9,421 nt of DNA from Desemzia sp045528445 (GCF_045528445.1 NZ_JBGQQU010000043.1:1-9421); one strand, 5' to 3'. Counted from the first letter of the stretch, positions 1 through 6,097 are shown. A program made the numbers and translations. The notes: generated by a model from the letters alone, not told the origin.

Positions 1-27
1 TATTCGGCCTGCGGGTTAAAAAGCCCA

Positions 28-41
28 AAAAAACGTTTTTT
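28..41. promoter_or_regulatory. AT-rich palindrome centred on CG, possible operator of the sugar cluster
   Basis: A perfect 14-bp palindrome, AAAAAACGTTTTTT, sits about 45 bp upstream of the best -10 box for the first oxidoreductase gene. LacI/CcpA-type regulators bind palindromes with a central CG, and sugar clusters of this sort are commonly under such control. The match to the CcpA cre consensus is poor: the flanking TG and CA are missing. A cluster-specific LacI-type regulator is therefore at least as likely. The role is inferred from position and symmetry only; A/T runs make short palindromes fairly easy to obtain by chance. Confidence 0.3.
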
Positions 42-85
42 CATCTTATATAGCACAAAAACAGAACAAAAAAGGCAAATCAACG

Positions 86-91
86 TATAAT
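86..91 (+). promoter_or_regulatory. Candidate -10 box for the oxidoreductase/epimerase cluster
   Basis: A perfect TATAAT lies 87 bp upstream of the first start codon, which would leave an untranslated leader of about 80 nt. No good -35 hexamer is seen at 16-18 bp (the 17-bp position reads AGAACA) and there is no extended -10 TG. A promoter here would probably need an activator, or would be weak and inducible, as fits a catabolic operon. Confidence 0.4.
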
Positions 92-177
92 TGTTTGGAA
101 AAATGGAATAATTTCTCTTTGAACTTTTAAAAAAAATTTTTACCGAGAAAATATTGACACTAACAGGTGAAGCTAAA

Positions 178-1344
178 ATGACGAAAAAAGTTAAATTAGG
201 TATTATCGGTCTTGGGACTCAAGGTAGTATGTATGCAAAATTTATTAAAGATGGAATGGTTCCAAACATGGAAATCGCAGCTATCTGTGATATTGATACA
301 GAAAAAAAAGCTGTTGTTGAAAGCGAATATCCTGAAGTACCTTTTTATGAAGATTACATTGAAATGATGGAAAGCGGAAAAGTAGATGCTATCATCACAA
401 CTGTACCGCACTACCTTCACCCTGAAATGGGAATCGCAGCTTTAAAACGCGACATCCATGCACTAGTTGAAAAACCTGCTGGAGTTTACACGAAACAAGT
501 AAAAGAGTTAAATGAATTTGCAGCTACTAAATCAGAATTGACATTTGGAATCATGTTCAACCAACGCAACAATCCATTATACAAAAAAATCAAAGAGATT
601 GTGGACAATGGTGAAATCGGAAAAATCCGTCGTTCAAACTGGATCATCACAAACTGGTGGAGACCACAACCTTACTACGATCAAAGCGAATGGAGAGCAA
701 CATGGGGCGGAGAAGGTGGAGGCGTCTTAGTGAACCAAGCACCTCACCAATTAGACCTATGGCAATGGATCTGTGGAGTTCCAAAATCAGTTTACTCAAA
801 AGTAGCATATGGTTTCAAACGTGATATCGTAGTAGAAGATGAAGTGACTGCTGTTGTAGATTATGGTGATGGAGTAACAGGAGTTTTTGTTACAGCTACA
901 CATGATATTATTGGAACTGACCGTTTTGAAATCTTAGGCGATCAAGGGAAAATCGTGGTAGATGGAAGTAAAACAGCTACAGTTAGTCGCTTAGTTAAAC
1001 CAGAGCAAGAACTTAGCGAGAACATGGATATGGAAGACGTTAAAAAGCTCTTTATGGGTCAATTGAAGGCAGATGAATTGTATACTCAAGAAACGATTGA
1101 ATTTGATAGTCCATGGGGAGAGCAACATTCAGGCGTATTGGAAAACTTTGCAGCGAATATTTTAGATGGCGCACCTCTATTGGCACCAGGTTCTGACGGA
1201 ATCAACGGAGTTCGCTTAGCAAATTCGATTCACCTTTCAAGCTGGACAGGTAAAGAAATCAATTTACAAGATCTAGACGAAGAATTATATCTGGAAGAAT
1301 TAAACAAACGCATTCGTGAAGAAGGCAAATTCTCCGAAAGATAG
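178..1344 (+). CDS. Gfo/Idh/MocA-family NAD(P)-dependent oxidoreductase (1)
   Basis: A predicted cytoplasmic dehydrogenase acting on a sugar, sugar derivative or polyol. The N-terminal Rossmann fold shows GLGTQG at residues 11-16 and an acidic end to strand 2 (CDID, 37-40). The family lysine motif EKP is at 98-100 (catalytic K99). The substrate-side motif is GGGVLVNQAPHQLDLW (180-195), with N186, H190 and D193 in the usual catalytic spacing; N replaces the more common D. A WWRPQPYY segment at 160-167 is shared in part with the next gene (WFRPESYY). At 388 aa it is full length. ATG 178 is chosen because AGGTGA at 165-170 is well spaced before it; an upstream TTG at 154 lacks a site. It is the first gene of the cluster, 42 bp before the next. 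The family and fold are clear; the substrate is unknown, glycoside 3-dehydrogenase or inositol dehydrogenase types being possible. Confidence 0.88.
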   Translation: MTKKVKLGIIGLGTQGSMYAKFIKDGMVPNMEIAAICDIDTEKKAVVESEYPEVPFYEDYIEMMESGKVDAIITTVPHYLHPEMGIAALKRDIHALVEKPAGVYTKQVKELNEFAATKSELTFGIMFNQRNNPLYKKIKEIVDNGEIGKIRRSNWIITNWWRPQPYYDQSEWRATWGGEGGGVLVNQAPHQLDLWQWICGVPKSVYSKVAYGFKRDIVVEDEVTAVVDYGDGVTGVFVTATHDIIGTDRFEILGDQGKIVVDGSKTATVSRLVKPEQELSENMDMEDVKKLFMGQLKADELYTQETIEFDSPWGEQHSGVLENFAANILDGAPLLAPGSDGINGVRLANSIHLSSWTGKEINLQDLDEELYLEELNKRIREEGKFSER

Positions 1345-1386
1345 TCTGTCGCTTAGGGTAGAGTCAAGAACAAGGAGAGAAAGCTT

Positions 1387-2454
1387 ATGTTAAGAGTTGG
1401 TTTAATTGGCTTAGGAGACGTTTCTCCCGTACATGTTAATGCTATTAATGCAAGTGAGTACGGTGAATTGGTAGCAGTATGCGACATGGATGTAGATAAA
1501 AAAAGTGAATGGACGGAGTTTCCATTTTTTACGAACATGGAAACGATGTTGCAAAAAATGGAGCTGGATGTTGTCCACATTTGTCTGCCGCATTATTTGC
1601 ATCAACCGGCTACCGCTATGTGTGTGAAATACGGTGCACATGTCTATTTGGAGAAACCTGTCTCTGTCAATTATGAAGAATCTCTAGAACAACTTGAATT
1701 AGCTGAAAGTACAGATCGAAAAATCTGTGTCAGTTTTCAAAATCGCTACAATAGAAGTTTTATGAAGCTGATAGACATCCTCGAAAATGAAGATGTGGGA
1801 CAAATTACTTCTATTAAAGGATTAGTAACGTGGTTCCGTCCAGAAAGCTATTATACAACTAAACCGTGGCGCGGGAAGAAACTGGAAGCAGGTTATGGCT
1901 CAATTATCAATCAATCGATCCATACACTGGATTTGATTCAGTTGATCGGTGGCGATTTAAAGAGCTGTAAAGCGTCACTGACTAATTTGACGGACTACGA
2001 CATTGAAGTAGAAGATACAGCCAGCGCGACATTTACTTTCGAATCGGGGGTAAAAGCTTTTTTCCATGCAACCAATGCGTATACAGAGAATTCTTCAGTG
2101 GAATTACAAGTGATCACGGAAAAGGAAAAATTTACGATCAAAGATAGTCGCTTGTATTTCACTAATGAAAATGGACGAAAAGAAGTTATTGAAGAAGACG
2201 ATCGAATTCCAGGATCTAAATTCTACTACGGGATGGGGCATAGAATTCTGATTCAACGATTCTATAAAAGTATTTTAGACAATACCGAAGACTATGTCCA
2301 CGTAAGAGAAGCAATCGCCTCTATGGAAATGATTGAAATGATGGACCGTTCATCAAAAAATGCAGGAAATGCAGAACGGATAACAAGAGAGGAGCTTAAT
2401 CATGACAAAAGTGAAAATCGGGGTACAAGGGTTCACGTTGAAGGAACAGTTTAA
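1387..2454 (+). CDS. Gfo/Idh/MocA-family NAD(P)-dependent oxidoreductase (2)
   Basis: A second sugar-type dehydrogenase, a 355-aa relative of gene 1. It has a short N-terminal extension-free Rossmann motif GLGDVS (8-13), in which the third glycine is serine. The lysine motif EKP is at 89-91 (K90), and the active-site segment GSIINQSIHTLDL (171-183) carries N175, H179 and D182. WFRPESYY at 149-156 parallels gene 1. The two proteins are probably ancient paralogues used at different steps, for example oxidation of the substrate and reduction of an epimerised keto product. ATG 1387 follows AAGGAGAG at about 9 nt. The last 17 codons overlap the start of the next gene by 53 bp in another frame, which is unusually long; the C-terminal tail may be a recent read-through extension. 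Substrate unknown. Confidence 0.87.
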   Translation: MLRVGLIGLGDVSPVHVNAINASEYGELVAVCDMDVDKKSEWTEFPFFTNMETMLQKMELDVVHICLPHYLHQPATAMCVKYGAHVYLEKPVSVNYEESLEQLELAESTDRKICVSFQNRYNRSFMKLIDILENEDVGQITSIKGLVTWFRPESYYTTKPWRGKKLEAGYGSIINQSIHTLDLIQLIGGDLKSCKASLTNLTDYDIEVEDTASATFTFESGVKAFFHATNAYTENSSVELQVITEKEKFTIKDSRLYFTNENGRKEVIEEDDRIPGSKFYYGMGHRILIQRFYKSILDNTEDYVHVREAIASMEMIEMMDRSSKNAGNAERITREELNHDKSENRGTRVHVEGTV

Positions 2455-3265
2455 AGACTTAGGACCTTACGAAACACTAAAAAGAGCAAGTGAATTAGGT
2501 TATAACGCAGTGGAGATTTCTCAAGTAGATATGACACCGGAAAATGTCCAAGAAATCAAACGGGCTTCCACAGAGTTAGGGATGGAAATCGCTTCTTTAT
2601 CAGCTGGACTGAAGCCGATGATGGAAGGGCAAGAATCTTTGACCACTCATTTGGATAAGATTATCGATGATTGTAAAACATTAGATGCAGACATCGTTCG
2701 TATCGGAATGCTGCCATTTGAAGCAATGGCTTCGCTGGATAAAGTAGTGGAATTTTGCCATGAAGCCAATGATGTAGCGGAAAAAATGAAAGAGCAAGGG
2801 ATTAAATTGTATTACCACAACCACCATATTGAATTTGTAAAATACGACGGTCGTTACCTGTTAGACATCATTCGTGAAGAAGCACCATTATTGGGCTTTG
2901 AATTGGATATGCACTGGGTACAACGTGGTGGAAGAAATCCAATCGAAGTACTGAAAGAATACGCTGGGAAAGTAGATTTGGTTCACTTGAAAGACTACCG
3001 TATCGTTCCGGTCCCTCAAGAAGCTGTAGATGCTTTACAAAGAGGGGAAGCAGAGCATTTCATGGATGCATTCACAAATAACATTCAATTTGCTGAATTG
3101 GGAACAGGTTCCCTTGACTTGAAAGGCATTATTGAACAAAGTATTGAAAGTGGTGCTCGTTACTTGCTGGTTGAACAAGATGACGTATATGGACGCGATC
3201 CATTCGACAGTTTAGCGGACTCACGCGACTACTTATACGAATTAGGATACAAAGAATTATTCTAA
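2402..3265 (+). CDS. Sugar phosphate isomerase/epimerase-like TIM-barrel protein
   Basis: A 287-aa member of the xylose isomerase-like TIM-barrel (AP endonuclease 2) superfamily, which includes IolE, YcjR and sugar epimerases. These cytoplasmic enzymes use one divalent metal to isomerise, epimerise or dehydrate keto sugars. Motifs in order: IGVQGFTLKE (6-15) on the first strand, YYHNHHIEF (137-145), a likely metal/base segment with H141 and E144, ELDMHW (167-172, D169 and H171), HLKDYR (195-200, H195), ELGTGSLDL (232-240) and LLVEQDD (255-261, E258). These are the positions where the family places its metal ligands and acid/base glutamates. The start ATG 2402 has AGAGAGGAG at 2386-2394, inside the preceding gene, suggesting translational coupling. 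It is placed between dehydrogenases, as expected for rearrangement of a keto intermediate. The exact reaction is not determinable. Confidence 0.85.
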   Translation: MTKVKIGVQGFTLKEQFKDLGPYETLKRASELGYNAVEISQVDMTPENVQEIKRASTELGMEIASLSAGLKPMMEGQESLTTHLDKIIDDCKTLDADIVRIGMLPFEAMASLDKVVEFCHEANDVAEKMKEQGIKLYYHNHHIEFVKYDGRYLLDIIREEAPLLGFELDMHWVQRGGRNPIEVLKEYAGKVDLVHLKDYRIVPVPQEAVDALQRGEAEHFMDAFTNNIQFAELGTGSLDLKGIIEQSIESGARYLLVEQDDVYGRDPFDSLADSRDYLYELGYKELF

Positions 3266-3273
3266 TGCACACT

Positions 3274-3317
3274 AAAAGAGGAAACCAGTTGATCAGAGAC
3301 GACTGGTTCCCTTTTTT
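3274..3317 (+). terminator. Terminator-like hairpin between epimerase-like gene and third oxidoreductase
   Basis: The stem pairs AACCAGT (3283-3289) with ACTGGTT (3302-3308). It continues outward past one A/C mismatch with GG/CC and an A-run/T-run pairing, and ends in six T (3312-3317). The loop has about 8-12 nt. It begins 8 bp after the stop codon of the epimerase-like gene and ends 22 bp before the next start, so it probably reduces but need not abolish transcription into the last gene. No obvious promoter is seen between the hairpin and that gene. Confidence 0.6.
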
Positions 3318-3339
3318 CTACTGAAAGGAAGGGTATTAT

Positions 3340-4413
3340 ATGGGCAGTAACGATGGGATGAATTATGCGCCAAAAGGAAAAATGAATCGAGTAGTTGAAG
3401 AAGGGGAATTTAATTTCGCAGCAGCAGCTTTAGATCATGGACACATCAATGGAATGACCAATGGTTTACTGGAAGCTGGAGCAACTTTGAAATGGGTCTA
3501 CGATCCAAATCCAGAAAAAGTAGCCGAATACAAAGAACAATTCCCGCAAGCACAAGTGGCTGAGTCATTAGAACAAATCTTGGAAGATCCAGAGATTCAT
3601 TTGGTGGCGGCAGCTGCAGTTCCAAACAAACGCAGTGAGCTGGGAAATCAAGTGATGAAAGCTGGAAAAGACTATTTCACAGATAAAACAGCTTTTACAA
3701 CCATGGAACAATTGGAAGAAACGAAACGTGTCGTAAAAGAAACAGGACAAAAATTCTGGGTCTACTTCAGTGAACGTCTGCACGTGGAAGGGGCTGTTTA
3801 TGCTGGACAGCTGGTAAAAGAGGGTGTCATCGGAGACGTGATTCAAGTCACCGGTTTCGGTCCGCATCGTTTGGACAAAGAAAAACGTCCTGATTGGTTC
3901 TTTAATAAAGAACAATATGGTGGGATATTATGTGATATCGGAAGCCATCAAATCGAACAATTCTTATACTTTACAGGAAATGAAGATGCTGAAGTGCTGC
4001 ATAGTAAAGTTGGAAATTTTGCTAACTCGGATACGCCTGAATTAGAAGATTATGGTGATGCTACCTTAGTTGGCGAAAATGGCGCAAGTTTCATCTTTAA
4101 AGTAGACTGGTTCACACCAGATGGTTTAAGTACTTGGGGTGATGGTCGTGTGTTCATTACGGGTACTAAAGGAACGATCGAAGTACGTAAATACGTAGAT
4201 GTAGCTCGCGAAGAAACAGGCGACCATTTATATTTGGTTACAGCAGAAGGCGAAAAACATTACTCATTGACTGGAGAAGTTGGATTCCCATTTTTCGGAG
4301 AAATGATCAAAGACTGTATCAATCGCACTGAAAATGCCATGACCCAAGACCATATCTTCAAAGCTCAAGAACTGTGTCTGATAGCACAAGAAAAAGCTAT
4401 GGTTATTAAGTAA
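3340..4413 (+). CDS. Divergent Gfo/Idh/MocA-family oxidoreductase (3)
   Basis: A 357-aa protein with the family's overall plan but with altered key motifs. About 25 residues precede the first strand (FNFAAAALDHGHING, 25-38), so the usual GxGxxG nucleotide loop is replaced by ALDHGHINGM. The lysine motif EKP becomes DKT (115-117, K116 kept). The active-site segment GGILCDIGSHQIEQ (194-207) is canonical, with D199 and H203. It therefore keeps the catalytic residues and may bind NAD(P) in an altered way. It is less like genes 1 and 2 than they are like each other and lacks their W-RP-x-x-YY segment. ATG 3340 follows AAAGGAAGGG (3324-3333). It shares strand and theme with the cluster but lies behind a terminator-like hairpin, so it may be expressed at a different level. 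Substrate unknown; a keto-sugar reductase or a redox-silent lyase-type member are both possible. Confidence 0.8.
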   Translation: MGSNDGMNYAPKGKMNRVVEEGEFNFAAAALDHGHINGMTNGLLEAGATLKWVYDPNPEKVAEYKEQFPQAQVAESLEQILEDPEIHLVAAAAVPNKRSELGNQVMKAGKDYFTDKTAFTTMEQLEETKRVVKETGQKFWVYFSERLHVEGAVYAGQLVKEGVIGDVIQVTGFGPHRLDKEKRPDWFFNKEQYGGILCDIGSHQIEQFLYFTGNEDAEVLHSKVGNFANSDTPELEDYGDATLVGENGASFIFKVDWFTPDGLSTWGDGRVFITGTKGTIEVRKYVDVAREETGDHLYLVTAEGEKHYSLTGEVGFPFFGEMIKDCINRTENAMTQDHIFKAQELCLIAQEKAMVIK

Positions 4414-4431
4414 GCGCGCAAATCAAGGGCT

Positions 4432-4478
4432 GACCCCGAAAAGTTAGAGTGAAATCTAATTTTACGGGGTCTATTTTT
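4432..4478 (+). terminator. IS-end hairpin followed by T-rich tract, probable terminator of the sugar cluster
   Basis: GACCCCG-AAAA-G-TTAGA (4432-4448) pairs with TCTAA-TTTT-A-CGGGGTC (4455-4471), giving a stem of about 16 bp with two single-base bulges and a 6-nt loop. CTATTTTT follows. It starts 18 bp after the stop of the third oxidoreductase gene, where an operon terminator would be expected, and no other terminator is visible. In an intact element such a hairpin would limit transcription into the transposase from outside. Confidence 0.55.
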
Positions 4479-4640
4479 ATGGCAAAGTATCATGAAAAAT
4501 TTAAGCTGAAAGTGGCTCAAGAATAGCTGGATAGACCTTTGTTTATCATTTCTTAACGAATAAACAGAAGAATTTCTCATTAAACTATACTCAAATGCCG
4601 ACTGAATAAAGAATGAATGTGTCTGAGACGGCTGGTAGCT
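4479..4640 (+). pseudogene. IS3-family orfA remnant, interrupted by stop codons
   Basis: The frame opens with MAKYHEKFKLKVAQE and then a TAG at 4524. Reading on in the same frame gives LDRPL, matching the E-Y-L-D-G-P-L style that orfA proteins of this group show next; the TAG thus most likely replaced a tyrosine codon. Further in-frame stops follow. A weak stretch (TILKCRLNKE, then MCLRRL) may be the end of the helix-turn-helix region. orfA would bind the inverted repeats and start the frameshifted transposase; this copy cannot. The extent to the right is approximate because similarity fades. Confidence 0.55.
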
Positions 4641-4653
4641 CTAATTTTTTTAG

Positions 4654-4809
4654 TTTATTCTTCAAGTGAGCCTTAATTTAATGTTCACTTGAGTAATAAA
4701 ACCATTTTATTGATCAAGTGAGCACTTATTTAATTGCTACTTGATCAATAAACTCGCTTTATTAGTCAAGTGGGAAATAATTCACTACTCACTTGACTAA
4801 TAAACTTGA
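4654..4809. repeat. Three tandem 52-bp units, each a hairpin-forming inverted repeat
   Basis: Units start at 4654, 4706 and 4758. Each has a left arm TTTATT-NN-TCAAGTG and a right arm CACTTGA-NN-AATAAA (unit 2 has lost one C from the right arm). The NN pair is CT/GT in unit 1, GA/TC in unit 2 and AG/CT in unit 3, so in units 2 and 3 both arms changed together and pairing is perfect; unit 1 keeps one wobble and one mismatch. Arms span 4654-4669/4685-4700, 4706-4724/4735-4752 and 4758-4772/4790-4804. Units 1 and 2 agree at about 37 of 52 positions by my count. A weak fourth left arm may start in register at 4810. I recognise no named repeat family. Confidence 0.85.
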
Positions 4810-4811
4810 TT

Positions 4812-4960
4812 AACTCATCAAACGAAGCTTTCTTTGGACATGATAATCAGAGGATCTCACTGGAAAAACACATTGAATGGTGTAATCCTGTTCGACCAAA
4901 AGCAAAATTGGCTAGTCTAAGTCGTGGGAATACCGTATGCAAACCAGCCAATCAGCTGCA
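4812..4960 (+). pseudogene. IS3-family orfB (transposase) C-terminal remnant
   Basis: Translation in the frame of 4812 gives SSNEAFFGH, resembling the ExFFG segment around the last catalytic glutamate of DDE transposases. EKHIEWCNPVRPKAKLASLS follows at 4863-4922 and resembles the Y-I-x-W-Y-N-x-x-R-x-K-x-K-L-x-x-L-S-P block near the C-terminus of IS3-family OrfB. The rest of orfB, with the first two catalytic aspartates, is absent. The remnant runs directly into the degenerate right end. It has no start and no ribosome binding site. The match is by eye and moderate. Confidence 0.5.
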
Positions 4961-5057
4961 TATAAAAAAGCTAACATTTTTTTGGAGGGCTACCCTGATA
5001 GTTTTACGCAACACATCCAAAATAAGAGAACATCACAGGCTTTAAATTCAATACCTC

Positions 5058-5104
5058 AAAAAAGCTCACAGAGTCGGTTATTCAACCAACTCTATGAGCT
5101 TTTT
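5058..5104 (-). terminator. Rho-independent terminator of the HAD phosphatase gene
   Basis: The arms 5059-5079 and 5084-5104 form a stem of about 20 bp with a 4-nt loop. On the minus strand the only imperfect pairs are two G-U wobbles, whereas on the plus strand the same positions are C-A mismatches. This, together with a T-run on the minus-strand side, shows the hairpin serves minus-strand transcription. It begins 19 bp beyond the HAD stop codon. Confidence 0.85.
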
Positions 5105-5123
5105 ACCATTATTTTATAGGGGA

Positions 5124-6014
5124 TTAGTTAATGCTGACTTTTTCTTCTAAGCGGCCATTAAGAGCCAACATAATACCTTCAGCAACCCCATTTTCATTAT
5201 TGGCTGAAGTGAGGTATTTTGCGGTATTTTTAGTTTCTTGTGCGCCATTTTCCATAGCAAAACTAAATCCTGTGATTTTAAGCATTGATAAATCATTGAG
5301 ATTATCTCCGAATGTCATGACATCGTCCAAGTCAATATCCATTTTTTTAGCCATCTCGCTGACGGCAATTCCTTTTTGAGCATCAACATGATTGATTTCA
5401 ATGTTGTTTTCGAAGGAAGAAGTGATCGCTAAATCACCGATTTGATTTAACTCAGCTGAAATAGGCAACAATGTTTTTTGTCCATCTTGACTGAAAGCAA
5501 TAATTTTCAGCACATCTATTGTTTCGTCCTCGATCAATTCATCGTAATTATCAATGTAATGGATATTCATAATCTCTAAACGAGCAGCAGCTAACACTAC
5601 AGCCATTTTATAAGTCGTGTCAGGGTTTGTTTCGAAAAGCAAAGAAGCAACAGACTCGATACGTTTCGCTTTGTTATCCGAAAAAATACCATTGCCAGTT
5701 GTGATCTCACAATACAAATTATGCTCTCTAATAGTGGCTAATATTTTACGAGCCGTGTCTTTAGTGATACCGGCTGTTTTTAAAATAGTTCCTTTTTCAT
5801 CATAAACTTGAGCACCGTTAAGCGTAATGATCGGGCAAGACAATCCAGCTTCTTCTAATAATGGTTTGGCTTCTGTAAAGCCACGTCCTGTTGCTACCAT
5901 AAAAGGGATACCTTGTTTCTCTGCTTCACGAATAGCATCCGCATTTGTTTGGGAAATCATCATTTTTTCATTTAACAATGTCCCATCCATATCAGAAACA
6001 ATCAATTTTACCAT
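5124..6014 (-). CDS. Cof-type HAD-IIB family hydrolase (sugar/nucleotide phosphatase)
   Basis: A 296-aa cytoplasmic Mg2+-dependent phosphatase of the Cof/YidA type; such enzymes dephosphorylate sugar phosphates, flavin or nucleotide metabolites with broad specificity. HAD motif I is SDMDGTLLN (7-15; nucleophile D8, acid/base D10). Motif II is ATGRGF (41-46). Motif III lysine is in DAQKG (K214). Motif IV is GDNLND (236-241; D237, D241). The type IIB cap lies between about residues 85 and 205. The length is normal for the family. ATG at 6014 is chosen because GGAGG at 6022-6026 sits 7 nt before it and the protein then opens directly with MVKLIVSDMDG; an in-frame upstream start would add 20 unrelated residues. 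It is a single gene with its own terminator, divergent from ung. The physiological substrate cannot be assigned. Confidence 0.9.
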   Translation of the reverse strand: MVKLIVSDMDGTLLNEKMMISQTNADAIREAEKQGIPFMVATGRGFTEAKPLLEEAGLSCPIITLNGAQVYDEKGTILKTAGITKDTARKILATIREHNLYCEITTGNGIFSDNKAKRIESVASLLFETNPDTTYKMAVVLAAARLEIMNIHYIDNYDELIEDETIDVLKIIAFSQDGQKTLLPISAELNQIGDLAITSSFENNIEINHVDAQKGIAVSEMAKKMDIDLDDVMTFGDNLNDLSMLKITGFSFAMENGAQETKNTAKYLTSANNENGVAEGIMLALNGRLEEKVSIN

Positions 6015-6053
6015 TCTACAACCTCCATGATTTTTTACTAGTTTCAGTCTACC

Positions 6054-6081
6054 ATGATAGCTTGAAAATAGCACCTTTAAA
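6054..6081 (-). promoter_or_regulatory. Candidate promoter of the HAD phosphatase gene
   Basis: On the minus strand TTTAAA (6076-6081) and TATCAT (6054-6059) are 16 bp apart, about 40 bp upstream of the start codon. Both boxes are moderate matches. Confidence 0.3.
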
Positions 6082-6097
6082 TGAAAGAGGTTTTCGC

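Larger units (their letters stand above)
4431..4992 (+). mobile_element. Degenerate IS3-family (IS150-like) insertion sequence remnant
   Basis: The left end TGACCCCGAAAAGTTAGAG (4431-4449) has the TGA start and sequence style of IS3-family/IS150-group inverted repeats in lactic acid bacteria. An orfA start follows at 4479 and an orfB C-terminal remnant at about 4812-4930. A right-end-like segment, CTAAC-A-run of T-GGAGGG (4971-4989), is a poor inverted copy of the left end. At about 560 bp it is far shorter than a working element of roughly 1.2-1.5 kb, so most of orfA and orfB is gone. I could not define a target-site duplication. Recognition rests on memory of the family, not on an alignment. 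Confidence 0.65.
4414..5123. other. Gene-poor interval of about 710 bp
   Basis: No intact gene is visible here. From left to right it holds the left end of a degenerate IS3-family element with a hairpin, a broken orfA start, three tandem 52-bp hairpin units, an orfB C-terminal remnant with a degenerate right end, and the terminator of the minus-strand HAD gene. Short open frames in the interval belong to these remnants. Confidence 0.8.

Noticed and set aside
13..41. Short GGGTT/AGCCC stem-loop near the left edge followed by A and T runs, as a terminator of an upstream gene
   Set aside because: The stem has only 5 bp with a wobble, and the T-run is separated from it by seven A and CG.
154..177. 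In-frame TTG start 24 bp upstream of the first oxidoreductase gene, and a TTGACA at 154-159 resembling a -35 box
   Set aside because: The TTG has no ribosome site and adds residues absent from the family. The hexamer has no -10 at 16-18 bp (AATGAC lies there) and would start transcription inside the gene.
4654..4809. CRISPR array
   Set aside because: The 52-bp units are themselves inverted repeats with no unique spacers of constant length between identical repeats, and no cas gene is near.
4806..5119. Two small plus-strand open frames as new short proteins
   Set aside because: One is the orfB remnant read through the IS end and the other overlaps it. Neither has a ribosome site, and both run into the minus-strand terminator.
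5131..6030. Plus-strand open frames opposite the HAD gene
   Set aside because: They are antisense shadows of a well-supported gene with intact motifs and lack start signals.
6081..6096. TGAAAGAGGTTTTC as a cre site in the HAD-ung gap
   Set aside because: It has three mismatches to the consensus, including the central CG, and neither gene is a usual CcpA target.
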